The notes under the pieces are model-generated. The model saw only the letters and a list, made by a program, of their open reading frames with translations, was not told the origin of the DNA and ran no database searches. 59,662 nt of DNA from contig CAZMXP010000032.1 in the NCBI GenBank assembly GCA_964570285.1, forward strand, positions 1 to 59,662, written 5' to 3'. Position numbers and translations under genes: made by a program. The stretch is from CAZMXP01 sp964570285. GTDB lineage: Bacteria > Planctomycetota > PLA2. Below, in pieces: positions 20,249 through 29,225 of the stretch; the stretch's first letter is position 1; every line of letters starts with the position of its first letter.

Positions 20249-21004
20249 CTAGCGACCGACCGCGAGCCGATCGCCGAGATAGTTCGGGAGCCGCTCCTCC
20301 TTGTAGATCTTCTCCTGGGTCTTCCGGTAATCGTACTCGCAGCGGTGAAACCGGACGGTCCGGTTGTCGAAGGTCACGTAGGAGGCCCTGGGATCGCCGT
20401 CCCGGGGCTGGCCCACGGCGCCGGTGTTGATGAGCGCCTTGCGCCCGTCCTCGATCCGGTACTCGTTGCCGATCGTCTTGGGATCGATGTAGCGGAGCTC
20501 CTGCGTGTAGACGCCGGGGATGTGGCTGTGGCCGATGAAGCAGACGCGTTCGAAGCGGGTGAAGATGTCCTTCAGCTTGTCGGGCGCCTTCTTGCAGTCC
20601 TCCGGCGTCACGTACTCCTTGGTCGGGTCGCGGGGGGAGGCGTGGACGAACATCGCCTCGTCGGTCACGATCACCTGCTCCATGACCCCGAGGAAGTTCC
20701 AGAGGTCGTAGTTCTCCTCCTTGGGGCGGTCCGACCGGTTCAACTGGTCGCGCGTCCAGTCGATCGCTTCGCGCGCCTTCGGGTTGAAATCCTCGCCGTA
20801 GTAGAGGACGGCCTCCTCGTGGTTGCCCATCAGCACGGCCTTGCACCCCATCAGGGCCTGCAGGCACTCGCGGGGGTTGGGGCCGTACCCGATGATGTCC
20901 CCGAGGCAGATGATGTCGCGGATCATCTTCTTCTTGATGTCGGCGAGCACCACCTCGAGGGCCTCGAGGTTCGCGTGGATGTCCGAGACGATTGCGATTT
21001 GCAC
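20249..21004 (-). CDS. Calcineurin-like metallophosphoesterase (YfcE/MJ0936-like)
   Basis: The 251-residue protein starts with GTG at 21004 and carries all the metal-binding blocks of the family: IVSDIHAN, GDIIGYGPNP, MGNHEEAV, FVHASP and IGHSHIPG. These bind two metals and hydrolyse phosphomonoesters or diesters. The length and the GYGP motif fit the YfcE/MJ0936-like group (predicted phosphodiesterases or protein phosphatases) rather than nucleases such as SbcD. Substrate unknown. It is transcribed toward yidC with an 83-base gap and away from nrdR. Confidence 0.88.
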   Translation of the reverse strand: MQIAIVSDIHANLEALEVVLADIKKKMIRDIICLGDIIGYGPNPRECLQALMGCKAVLMGNHEEAVLYYGEDFNPKAREAIDWTRDQLNRSDRPKEENYDLWNFLGVMEQVIVTDEAMFVHASPRDPTKEYVTPEDCKKAPDKLKDIFTRFERVCFIGHSHIPGVYTQELRYIDPKTIGNEYRIEDGRKALINTGAVGQPRDGDPRASYVTFDNRTVRFHRCEYDYRKTQEKIYKEERLPNYLGDRLAVGR

Positions 21005-21063
21005 GTTGAATCCGAAGGCGCAGGTCGAGCCCGAAACGGCGCGACTGCCCTTCCAGCCTGCAC

Positions 21064-21092
21064 AGTATCTGGATGCCGCTGCGGCGCGTCAA
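21064..21092 (-). promoter_or_regulatory. Candidate promoter for the phosphoesterase gene
   Basis: On the minus strand TTGACG (21092-21087) is followed after exactly 17 bases by GATACT (21069-21064). Transcription would start about 50 bases before the GTG at 21004. Confidence 0.55.
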
Positions 21093-21118
21093 GCGATGCG
21101 TTGTCCGCTCCGGGACGA

Positions 21119-21147
21119 TTGACGCACAACCCCTAGTATGCTAGCCT
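21119..21147 (+). promoter_or_regulatory. Candidate promoter for the nrdR-smc operon
   Basis: TTGACG (21119-21124) and TAGCCT (21142-21147) are 17 bases apart. It faces away from the phosphoesterase promoter; the -35 elements of the two lie within 30 bases of each other, so they may share regulation. Confidence 0.5.
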
Positions 21148-21196
21148 CATCCCGTGCACGCATCCTGTGGGTGGCATCCGAGGAGCCGCGCAGCCC

Positions 21197-21682
21197 TTGA
21201 AGTGCCCCTTCTGTAAGGCGGACGACGACCGCGTCGTGGACTCGCGGGCCAGCGCGGACGGCTTCGCCATCCGCCGGCGGCGGGAGTGCGTCGGCTGCGG
21301 GCGGCGCTACACCACCTACGAGCGGATCGAGGAGTCGCCGATCCGGGTCGTGAAGAAGGAGGGCAGCCGGGAGCCCTTCGAGCGCCGGAAGATCCTCGCC
21401 GGACTCATGAAGGCCTGCGAGAAGCGCCCCGTCAGCATCGAGAGCCTCGACGAGATCGTGACGCGGATCGAGCAGCAGGTCACCGAGCAGTTCGACCGCG
21501 AGGTCCCGAGCAAGTTCATCGGCCGGCTCGTCATGAAGGAGCTGCGGCGCATCGACCAGGTCGCCTACGTGCGCTTCGCCTCGGTCTACCGCGACTTCAA
21601 GGACGTCGCGGAGTTCGTCGAAGAGATCCGCCCGATGCTCCGGGCCTCGGGGCGCAGCCCCAAGAAGAAGACCGGCCCGTGA
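21197..21682 (+). CDS. nrdR: Transcriptional repressor NrdR
   Basis: Starting at the TTG at 21197 gives MKCPFCKADDDRVVDSR, the canonical NrdR N-terminus, with AGGAG at 21181-21185. The upstream GTG at 21167 would add ten unrelated residues. The 161-residue protein has a zinc ribbon (Cys 3, 6, 31, 34) and an ATP-cone domain (about residues 47-135: VVKKEGSREPFERRKILAGL), which senses ATP/dATP so that NrdR represses ribonucleotide reductase genes when dATP is high. The next gene overlaps the stop as GTGA and itself contains ATP-cones, so the two may share nucleotide sensing. Confidence 0.96.
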   Translation: MKCPFCKADDDRVVDSRASADGFAIRRRRECVGCGRRYTTYERIEESPIRVVKKEGSREPFERRKILAGLMKACEKRPVSIESLDEIVTRIEQQVTEQFDREVPSKFIGRLVMKELRRIDQVAYVRFASVYRDFKDVAEFVEEIRPMLRASGRSPKKKTGP

Positions 21683-23670
21683 TCGGGCGGATCGCGAAGG
21701 TCCGCAAGCGCGACGGGCGTCTCGTCGAGTTCGACGAGGTCAAGATCGCCGACGCGATCTTCAAGGCGGCCTGCGCCGTCGGCCAGGAGGAGCGCTTCCT
21801 CGCCGAGGAGCTGGCCTCCGTCGTCACGCTCTTCCTCGAGAAGCGGTTCGTCGGCGGCGTGCCCGGGATCGAGGAGATCCAGGACATGGTCGAGAAGGTC
21901 CTGATCGAGACGGGCCACGCGCGCATGGCCAAGGCCTACATCCTCTACCGGGACAAGCGCGCGCGCGCGCGCGCGCAGGTGCACGTCTCCGCAGGCCCGA
22001 CCGTCGGCCCCCGGGTCAGCAGCCCCGCGCGCTCCAGGATGAGCCCGTGGTCGAAGGCGCGCATCTCCGAGGCGCTCGTGCGCGAGGCCGACCTCGACGA
22101 GCGGGTCGCGGCGGAGGTCGCCTCCCGCGTCGAACGGCGCGTGTTCGACAGCGGCGCGACCACCCTCTCCACCGGCGTCATCCGCAGCCTCGTCGAGGCG
22201 GAGTTGCTGCTGATGGGCTACAGCGACCGCGTCGGCCGGCAGGCGCTCGTCGGACTGTCGCGCTACGACCTCGACCGCCTGCTCCGGGCGGGCAAGGGCA
22301 GCAATTGGCGTCCGAGCGGCCCTGGCGACCTGAAGCGCCTGGTGGCGGACGCCGTGCTCGGCCAGTACGCGCTGCTCGAGGTCTACGGGGCGGAGGTCGT
22401 CGACGCCCATCTCGGCGCGCGCCTGCACATCCTCGATCTTGGCAGCCCCTTCGAGTGGGTCGGGGCGGTCGGCGCGCTCTCCGGCGCGGCCGACGAGGAC
22501 GCATGGGTGGAGGGGGCGGCGCTCGCCTGCTCGCGGCTGGCCTCGATCGTCACGCGGGAGGTCACGCTGGCGGGTCTCCTGCCGCAGGCGGGCGGGCCTT
22601 CGGCGCGGCGATGGGAGGGGGGTGCGGGGGCCGCCCTGGCCTCGGCGCGTCGGCTCCTCGGCCATTCGGCGCTCCGGGCGATCGACAGGCGTGCGGGCAG
22701 GTTCCGGCTCGCCTTTACGCTGCCGATCCTCCCGGCCGGGGAGGCCGCCGCGGCGCTGGCGGAGGCTCTGGTCCGGGAGCACTGGGCACGGTTTCGGGAC
22801 GGCCATGTGGAGAGCCTTCCCGAATTGATGCTCGAGATCGCACCGGCCCGGGTCGAGACCGAGGCGGGGCGGCGCCAGCTCCTGCCCGCACTGGCGGCCG
22901 GTGCGGAGACCGGGCGGGTGCGCATCGCGTTCGAGCGCGACGAGTTGGCCTCGCTTTCCACCCCGTGGATGCGTATCCCCGCCGCGGAAGTCACGGCCGG
23001 GGCCGCCCAGCCGGTCGCGGGGGCGGTCGCCATCAACGTGAAGGCCCTCGCGGGCGCGGGCTCCGAGGCGGCGCTCTTCGAGGGGCTGGACCACGCGATC
23101 GACCTCGCCGTGAAGGCGCTGCGCCAGAAGCGCACCTTCCTCGATGCGCTGCAGGGCGATCCCGGGGCCCCGCTCTATCGCGTGGCGGGCGGTGCCAAGC
23201 CGCTGATCGCGGGCCAGCGCGGTTTCGACCTGATCCACCTGGTCGGGGCCCCGCACGCCGCGCGGGCGCTGGAGCACGAGCCCCTGGGCATCAGCCGCCT
23301 GCTCGGGCGGCTGCGCGCCTACGCCGGCGTGCGCGCCGCGGAGGAGGGGCGCCGGGTGCGCCTGCGGGTGCTGCTCGCCCCCGACCGGGACGGCGAGGCG
23401 AGCCAGCGCCTGCTCGGGGCGGAGGCCGCCCTGGATCCGCGGGAGGAGGAGCCCTTCGCGCTGCCGTCGGCGCGCGGACTCGCCTCGCTCGAGGCGTCGT
23501 TCGAATCCGCCTCGGAGACGCTGACGCTCCGTTTCCCGCGCGAGGCGGCGCCGGCCCCGGAGCCCCTCTTCGATCTCCTCTGCCACCTCGCGCGCGAGCC
23601 GAGGGTGCGGGCGGTCCGCCTGCAGCCCTGGCCCGACCGATCGGTCCGCGTCCCCGTCGCCGATTCATAG
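21679..23670 (+). CDS. ATP-cone protein resembling a catalytically dead NrdD (anaerobic RNR)
   Basis: The GTG at 21679 overlaps the nrdR stop (GTGA). The product is 663 residues. Residues about 3-95 are a clear ATP-cone (VRKRDGRLVEFDEVKIADAI), and residues about 117-200 look like a second, diverged cone. The rest has faint similarity to class III ribonucleotide reductase, for instance DAHLGARLHILDLG (242-255) in place of the HxGxIHIHDL segment and an AVAINVKALAG segment. I find only three cysteines, none in an expected catalytic context. There is no C-terminal glycyl-radical motif and no cysteine zinc site, so ribonucleotide reduction is very unlikely. A sensor or regulatory role with NrdR is inference; the RNR similarity itself is only moderately supported. 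A 20-base GC-dinucleotide run lies at 21957-21976. Confidence 0.6.
   Translation: MIGRIAKVRKRDGRLVEFDEVKIADAIFKAACAVGQEERFLAEELASVVTLFLEKRFVGGVPGIEEIQDMVEKVLIETGHARMAKAYILYRDKRARARAQVHVSAGPTVGPRVSSPARSRMSPWSKARISEALVREADLDERVAAEVASRVERRVFDSGATTLSTGVIRSLVEAELLLMGYSDRVGRQALVGLSRYDLDRLLRAGKGSNWRPSGPGDLKRLVADAVLGQYALLEVYGAEVVDAHLGARLHILDLGSPFEWVGAVGALSGAADEDAWVEGAALACSRLASIVTREVTLAGLLPQAGGPSARRWEGGAGAALASARRLLGHSALRAIDRRAGRFRLAFTLPILPAGEAAAALAEALVREHWARFRDGHVESLPELMLEIAPARVETEAGRRQLLPALAAGAETGRVRIAFERDELASLSTPWMRIPAAEVTAGAAQPVAGAVAINVKALAGAGSEAALFEGLDHAIDLAVKALRQKRTFLDALQGDPGAPLYRVAGGAKPLIAGQRGFDLIHLVGAPHAARALEHEPLGISRLLGRLRAYAGVRAAEEGRRVRLRVLLAPDRDGEASQRLLGAEAALDPREEEPFALPSARGLASLEASFESASETLTLRFPREAAPAPEPLFDLLCHLAREPRVRAVRLQPWPDRSVRVPVADS
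21957..21976 (+). repeat. (GC)10 dinucleotide tract inside the NrdD-like gene
   Basis: Ten uninterrupted GC units encode an Arg-Ala alternation just after the first ATP-cone. Such tracts are prone to slippage; a one-unit change would shift the frame and end the protein early. Confidence 0.85.
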
Positions 23671-23698
23671 ACAATAGGCCTGCCGCCCCCGGAACACC

Positions 23699-26600
23699 GT
23701 GAAACTGAAGAAACTCACCCTCCACGGATTCAAGAGCTTCGCCGACAAGACGGAGTTCGACTTCCAGGACGGCATCACCGTCATCGTGGGCCCCAACGGC
23801 TGCGGCAAGAGCAACGTCGTCGACGCCGTGAAGTGGGTGCTCGGCGAGCAGCGCCCGTCGAGCCTGCGCGGCAAGGAGATGCAGGATGTGATCTTCTCCG
23901 GCACCGACTCCCGCAAGGGCGTCGGCTTCGCGGAGGTCTCCCTGCTGCTCGACAACGGCCTCGGCATCCTGCCGATCGACTATGCCGAGGTCCAGATCAC
24001 GCGCCGCCTCTACCGGTCCGGCGAGAGCGAGTACCTGATCAACGGCAACCCGGCGCGCCTCCGCGACGTGCGCGAACTGCTGATGGACAGCGGGGGGGGG
24101 CCGGGGGCGCTGACGATCATGGAGCAGGGCAACATCGACCGTCTGCTGCGCGCCGACCCGCAGGAGCGGCGCGTCGTCTTCGAGGAGGCCGCGGGCATCG
24201 CGAAGTACCGCGCGCGGCGCAAGGAGACCGAACGCAAGCTGGAGCGGACGACCGAGAACCTCGCGCGGCTGCGCGACATCCTCGGCGAGTACGAGACGCG
24301 CGAACGGAGCCTCAAGATCCAGGCGGGCAAGGCGCGGCGCTGGCGGGAGATGACCGATGATCTGAAACGCAAGCTCCTGGCCGGCGCGCTGGCGCGCTAC
24401 CGCGACCTTTCCGCGCGGCAGCAGGAGGCGCAGGCGGGGCTCGCCGAGGTGCTGAGGCTCGAGCGCGAGGCGCGCACGGCGCTCGACGTGGCGATGGAGG
24501 ACGGCGAGGGGCGGCGCCGGCATCTCGATGCGCTGCGCGAGCAGGCCTCGCGGACCGAGGCGGAGATGGCGGTGCTGGTCGCGGAGGGGAGGGCCGCGGA
24601 GGAGAAGCGGCTCGCCCGCGAGCGCGAGGCGGTCGAACTCGCCGAGCGGGCGGAGAGCGCGGAGCGGGAGGCCGGCGCCGCGTCGGAGCGCGCGGTCGCG
24701 ATGCGCGCGGAACTCGCCGCGGGCCACGAGGAACTCGTGCGCGCGCGGCGCGAGCGCGAGGAGCGGCAGGCCGCCCTCGCGACCGCGGAGGCGCGGCATG
24801 CGGCGCTCGAGGCGAAGGTCGAGGATCTGCGGCGCCAGCGCGAGAAGCTCGATCTCGACCGCACCGAGGCCTTCCTCTCCGAGACGCGCGCGCGCAACGA
24901 GGAGGCGGCGGGCGACGCGGAGTTGCGCGGCCTGCGGTCGAGGCTGGCGCGCCTCGAGGAGCGGGCGCGCCTCGGCGCCGCCGAGTGCGAGGCCCTCGAG
25001 GTGGCGAGGGCGGCCGCCGACGTCGAGGCTCGCAGCGCCGAAGCGAGCCTGCGCGCGCTGGAGGAGCGCCACAGCGCGGCCGAGGAGGGTGCGCGCACGG
25101 CGAGGGCCGACGCCGAGCAGGCCTCGGAACAGATGCGCGAGCGCGCCGGCGAGGCCGCGGGGCTTGCCGCGCGACGCGACCTTCTCTCGAAGCTGCTCAT
25201 GGAGGGTGCGGGGCTGGGGGCGGGCGCGAAGGCGCTGCTCGAGGCGGGCCGCGCCGGGGAGTTGCAGGGGGTCCGGGGGACGCTGGCGGACCTGATCGGG
25301 AACGCCGGGGCGGAGGCCGAGGCCCTCGACCAGGCGCTTGGGGAGTTGGCCGCCGCCGTCGTCGTCGCGACGACCGACCAGGCGCTCGCCGCGGTCGCCT
25401 GGCTGAAGGCGGGCAAGCGAGGCCGGGCGCGCATCCTGCCGCTCGACCGCACGGGCAGCGCGCCGCTGCCTTCGCGCTTCTCCTCCCTCGAATCGGAGAT
25501 CGCCCCGGCGGTGGGGGCGCTGCTGCGCGGCACGAGGCTGGTGGCGACCGTCGAGGAGGCCCGGGCGATCGACTCCGCCGCGCGGGTCGTCGTGCTCACG
25601 GGCGAGGAGTTCGAGCCCTCCGGCGCCGTGGTCGGCGGCACCGGCGACGCGGGCCAGGGCCTCGTGGTCCGCCGCTCCGAGTGGACCGCCGTCGAAGCGA
25701 AGCTGCGCGCGGCGGAGCGGGCGAGGGAGAAGGCGGTGGCCCGCGTCGAGGAGGCGCGGGCGCGGGCGCAGACGTGGGAGTCGACGCTGGACGAACTCCG
25801 GCCGATGCTGAGGGAGGCGCGGGAGGAGTCGCGCCGGACCGGGGAGCGCTTGGCCGCGGCCCGGAACTCCGCCACGTCGCGCGCGGGCGAACTCGATCTC
25901 GATCGCGCGGAGCACGGCGACGTCGTCGACCTGATCGGGGAGTTCACAGCTCGGTACGAGGAGGCGCGCGCCCGGTGCGCCGTCGCCGAGAAGGTGAGGC
26001 TCGAACTCGAAGCGGAGCAGCGCGAGTTGCAGGAGGCGCTCAGCCGCGCGGGCCGCGAGCGGGAGGAGGCCGCCTCCGTCCGCACCGAGGCGAAGGTGGG
26101 GGCGGCCCGCTGGAGCGAGAAGGCGGAGGCGGCGGAGGCGAAGGAGCGTACCCTCGCGGCCACGATCGAGCGCACGGTGGCGGAGGCCGGGCAGCGCTCG
26201 GTCGAGGCACGCACCTGCCGCGAGCGGCGCGCCGCCTGCCTCGACGAGATCGACGTGCTCTCCCGCCTCGGCGTCGAACGCGAGGCGCACCTCCAGGAGC
26301 TCGGTCGCGCCGCGGAGCGGGCACGCGCCGCCGCGCGCACGGCGCAGCAGGATCAGGAGCAGGGGGACCGGCACCTGAGGGCGCTGCGGGAGGCGCACGA
26401 CCGCCACCGCGCGGAACTCGAGGCGCACCGGATGCGCGAGCACGAGATCCGGCTCCGGATCGAGACGCTCTGGGAGCAGGTGAGGCGCGACCACGGCCTC
26501 GACCTCGCGGGCGATGGCGCCGCGCCCCCGGTCGAGGAGGCCTCCGACCCCGAGCGCCTCGAGGCGGAGATCGCCGACCTGCGCGAGAAGCTCGAGCGCC

Positions 26601-27226
26601 TCGGCAACGTGAACCACACCGCCGTCGACGACCTGCAGGAGGTCGAGAACAAGCTCGGCTTCCTGCGGCGCGAGGAGGCCGATCTCGTGGGCGCCGACCG
26701 CCAGTTGCGCGAGACGATCGAGAAGATCGATGAGGTCTGCGTGACGCGGTTCACCGAGACGTTCGCGTCGGTCCAGGAGCAGTTCCACATCGTCTTCCGC
26801 AAGCTCTTCGGGGGCGGCAAGGCGGAGATCTATCTCGAGAACCCGGAGAGCGTGCTCGAGAGCGGCATCGAGATCCGGGTGCGGCCCCCGGGCAAGGACC
26901 TGCGCAACCTCGCGCTTCTTTCGGGCGGCGAGAAGAGCCTCACGACGGTGGCGCTGCTCTTCAGCATCTACCAGACCAAACCGCCGCCCTTCTGCCTGCT
27001 CGACGAGGTGGACGCGGCGCTCGACGAGACCAACACCGTCCGCATGTGCGAGATGCTCAAGGAGTTCGCGACGCGCGGCCAGTTCCTCGTGATCACGCAC
27101 GCGCGGGCGACGATGACGGTGGCGGACACGCTCTACGGCGTCACGATGCCCGAGGCGGGCATCAGCCGCCGCGTGGCGGTGCGCTTCGCCGACATCGAGG
27201 CGGGTCGGGTCGTCGGACTCAACTGA
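23699..27226 (+). CDS. smc: Chromosome partition/condensation protein SMC
   Basis: The 1175-residue product has normal SMC length and layout. An N-terminal ATPase half (Walker A GPNGCGKSNVVDAVKWVLGE) leads into a long coiled coil. A flexible hinge lies at about residues 490-665, followed by the return coiled coil. The C-terminal half has the signature LSGGEKSLTTVALLF and Walker B FCLLDEVDAALDETN. SMC dimers compact and segregate chromosomes with ScpA/ScpB, which are not nearby. It starts with GTG 28 bases after the NrdD-like gene. A nine-G run at about 24092-24100 encodes a glycine triplet near the head. Confidence 0.97.
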   Translation: MKLKKLTLHGFKSFADKTEFDFQDGITVIVGPNGCGKSNVVDAVKWVLGEQRPSSLRGKEMQDVIFSGTDSRKGVGFAEVSLLLDNGLGILPIDYAEVQITRRLYRSGESEYLINGNPARLRDVRELLMDSGGGPGALTIMEQGNIDRLLRADPQERRVVFEEAAGIAKYRARRKETERKLERTTENLARLRDILGEYETRERSLKIQAGKARRWREMTDDLKRKLLAGALARYRDLSARQQEAQAGLAEVLRLEREARTALDVAMEDGEGRRRHLDALREQASRTEAEMAVLVAEGRAAEEKRLAREREAVELAERAESAEREAGAASERAVAMRAELAAGHEELVRARREREERQAALATAEARHAALEAKVEDLRRQREKLDLDRTEAFLSETRARNEEAAGDAELRGLRSRLARLEERARLGAAECEALEVARAAADVEARSAEASLRALEERHSAAEEGARTARADAEQASEQMRERAGEAAGLAARRDLLSKLLMEGAGLGAGAKALLEAGRAGELQGVRGTLADLIGNAGAEAEALDQALGELAAAVVVATTDQALAAVAWLKAGKRGRARILPLDRTGSAPLPSRFSSLESEIAPAVGALLRGTRLVATVEEARAIDSAARVVVLTGEEFEPSGAVVGGTGDAGQGLVVRRSEWTAVEAKLRAAERAREKAVARVEEARARAQTWESTLDELRPMLREAREESRRTGERLAAARNSATSRAGELDLDRAEHGDVVDLIGEFTARYEEARARCAVAEKVRLELEAEQRELQEALSRAGREREEAASVRTEAKVGAARWSEKAEAAEAKERTLAATIERTVAEAGQRSVEARTCRERRAACLDEIDVLSRLGVEREAHLQELGRAAERARAAARTAQQDQEQGDRHLRALREAHDRHRAELEAHRMREHEIRLRIETLWEQVRRDHGLDLAGDGAAPPVEEASDPERLEAEIADLREKLERLGNVNHTAVDDLQEVENKLGFLRREEADLVGADRQLRETIEKIDEVCVTRFTETFASVQEQFHIVFRKLFGGGKAEIYLENPESVLESGIEIRVRPPGKDLRNLALLSGGEKSLTTVALLFSIYQTKPPPFCLLDEVDAALDETNTVRMCEMLKEFATRGQFLVITHARATMTVADTLYGVTMPEAGISRRVAVRFADIEAGRVVGLN

Positions 27227-27237
27227 GGGCGCTCCCG

Positions 27238-28800
27238 GTGGCCTCCCCGACGCGCTGGCGGTGGGTGGCGATCGCCGCGGCCGCGGGTCTGGCCGCCGCG
27301 CTCGCCGCGCCGCGCCCTTGGCCCCCGGGGGAGGGGCGCCTCGAGGTCTCCGGCGGCGCCGTGCTGCTGCGGCGCGAGGCGGGCGACCCGCTGCGCCTCG
27401 TCCTCTCCGGGGACGCCCCCGGCGCGGTCGCCCACCTGGTGCTGCCGGACGGGCGGCGGGAACTCGTCCCGATCGTGCGCAAGACCCCCGAGGGACAGGT
27501 CGCGGAGCGCCGGCGACCGAAACGGATCGGGCTCGCCCTCGGCCTTCTCGCGACGGTCGTCCTCCTCTGGGTCAGCGAGGCGGTGCCGCTTTTCGTCGCG
27601 TCGCTCTGCGTGCCGATCGTGCTCGCCGCCTCCGGGGCCCAGGGGGCCCGCGAGGCGCTGGCGCCCTTCTTCCACCCGCTGATCGCGCTCTTCTTCGGCG
27701 GATTCCTGATGGCGGAAGCGATGGCCCGGGTGGGGCTCGACCGCTTCCTCGCCCACCGGATCGTCGCGCGCGCCGGGCGCAGCCCCGGTACGCTGCTGCT
27801 CGCGCTCGTCGGGGTCTCGGCGTTTCTCTCGATGTGGATGTCGAACACCGCCGCGGTCGCGGTCCTCGTGCCGATCGCGATCGCCGTCACGGCGCCCCTG
27901 GACAACGTGGCCTACCGCAAGGTGGCCGTGCTCGCCATCGCCTACGCCGGCACGATCGGCGGCGTCGGCAGTCTCATCGGCACGCCCGCGAACCCGCTCG
28001 CGCAGGAGATGCTCCGGAGTTTCGCCGGGCGCGAGATCACGTTCGTTTCGTGGTTCGGCTACGGGCTTCCGATGGTCCTCCTCTTCCTGCCGCTGATGGC
28101 GGCCTACCTCGGGTGGCGGGGCGGCGCGCGCGTGGAGCGCGAGGCGTTCCGCGCGGTCGTGGCCGCGGCGCGCGCGGGCAGGGAACCGATGTCGCGCGAC
28201 CAGGGGGTCGTGCTGGGCGTCTTCTTCGCGGTCGTCGCCCTTTTCCTGACCCAAGGCTGGCACCGGATCGACAACGGAATCGTCGCCCTCTTCGGCGCGG
28301 TGCTGCTCGCGCTTCTCGGCAAGGTGAAGGCGGAGGATCTCGGACGCATCTCCTGGGCCTCGTTGCTGACCTTCGGCGGGGGCATCGCGCTGGGCTCGTT
28401 CCTGCTCGAATCCGGCACCTCGGACTGGATGGCGACGCGCCTCGAAGGGCTCTCGAGCCTGCCCCCGTACTGGGGCGTCGCGATCGTCGCAACGCTGACG
28501 CTCGCGATGACCTCGGTGGCGTCGAACACGGCGACCGCCGCGATGCTGATCCCGCTCGCGATCCCGCTCGCGGGTGTGATCCGCGTCGATCCCGTGCTTC
28601 TCGTCGTCGTCGTCGCGATCGCGTCGTCGATGGACTTCGCGCTGGTGATCGGCACGCCGCCGACGATGGTCGCGCACGCGACGGGGCTCTTCACGACCCG
28701 GGAGATCTTCCGCCGGGGGATCGTGCTCGACCTTCTCGGCGTCGGTCTTCTCGTCACGGTGGTCTCCGGGCTCTGGCGCCTCTTCGGACTCGTCTCATGA
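27238..28800 (+). CDS. DASS-family sodium/anion symporter (SLC13-like)
   Basis: The 520-residue polytopic membrane protein has the two SNT sodium/substrate motifs of the DASS family (WMSNTAAVAVLVPIA and VASNTATAAMLIPLA), each near a re-entrant hairpin, and GTPANPLAQE and GTPPTMVAHAT in the matching positions of the two inverted repeats. The family imports di- or tricarboxylates, sulfate or phosphate with Na+; the substrate cannot be read here. Residues about 35-75 form an extra soluble N-terminal piece. GTG at 27238 has GAGGG at 27225-27229. It overlaps pgpA as ATGA. Confidence 0.88.
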   Translation: MASPTRWRWVAIAAAAGLAAALAAPRPWPPGEGRLEVSGGAVLLRREAGDPLRLVLSGDAPGAVAHLVLPDGRRELVPIVRKTPEGQVAERRRPKRIGLALGLLATVVLLWVSEAVPLFVASLCVPIVLAASGAQGAREALAPFFHPLIALFFGGFLMAEAMARVGLDRFLAHRIVARAGRSPGTLLLALVGVSAFLSMWMSNTAAVAVLVPIAIAVTAPLDNVAYRKVAVLAIAYAGTIGGVGSLIGTPANPLAQEMLRSFAGREITFVSWFGYGLPMVLLFLPLMAAYLGWRGGARVEREAFRAVVAAARAGREPMSRDQGVVLGVFFAVVALFLTQGWHRIDNGIVALFGAVLLALLGKVKAEDLGRISWASLLTFGGGIALGSFLLESGTSDWMATRLEGLSSLPPYWGVAIVATLTLAMTSVASNTATAAMLIPLAIPLAGVIRVDPVLLVVVVAIASSMDFALVIGTPPTMVAHATGLFTTREIFRRGIVLDLLGVGLLVTVVSGLWRLFGLVS

Positions 28801-29225
28801 AGCGCCTGCTCTGGACCGGCTTCGGTCTCGGCCTTCTGCCTCGGGCACCCGGCTCGTTCGGGACGCTCCTCGGGCTCCCGCTCGCGTGGGGGATCGGGAG
28901 CGCGTGGGGGGTCGCGCTGGCGGCGGCCGCCGTTGCCCTGCTCGCGGTGCCCCTCGCCCGCGACGCGGAGAGGCGCGAGGGGCGCGGGGATCCCCCGTCC
29001 TTCGTGCTCGACGAGGTCGCGGGCTACCTGGTCGCGATGATCGCCCTGCCGCTCGACTGGCCCCACCTGCTCGGCGGATACGCCGCCTTCCGCCTCTTCG
29101 ATATCGCCAAGCCGTGGCCGATCCGGGCGTTGGAGCGGATCCCGCGCGGTTGGGGCGTCGTCGTCGACGACCTCATGGCGGGCCTCTACGCGAATCTGCT
29201 GCTCAGGCTTCTCCTTCTGCTCTGA
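28797..29225 (+). CDS. pgpA: Phosphatidylglycerophosphatase A
   Basis: This 142-residue integral membrane enzyme hydrolyses phosphatidylglycerol phosphate to phosphatidylglycerol. Recognisable family blocks are LPRAPGSFGTLLGLPL, PSFVLDEVAGYLVA, FRLFDIAKPWPIR and GWGVVVDDLMAGLYAN; the DEVAG and DD motifs are the catalytic acids. The ATG overlaps the transporter stop by four bases. Its 3' end overlaps the convergent GHMP kinase gene by 23 bases. Confidence 0.94.
   Translation: MKRLLWTGFGLGLLPRAPGSFGTLLGLPLAWGIGSAWGVALAAAAVALLAVPLARDAERREGRGDPPSFVLDEVAGYLVAMIALPLDWPHLLGGYAAFRLFDIAKPWPIRALERIPRGWGVVVDDLMAGLYANLLLRLLLLL

Noticed and set aside
20166..21092. Extension of yidC upstream over the phosphoesterase gene
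   Set aside because: It reads the phosphoesterase gene in the wrong frame; the YidC anchor helix begins right at the ATG at 20165.
23291..27100. A 1269-codon open frame opposite smc
   Set aside because: It mirrors the smc coiled coil, has no domain motifs and no plausible ribosome site.
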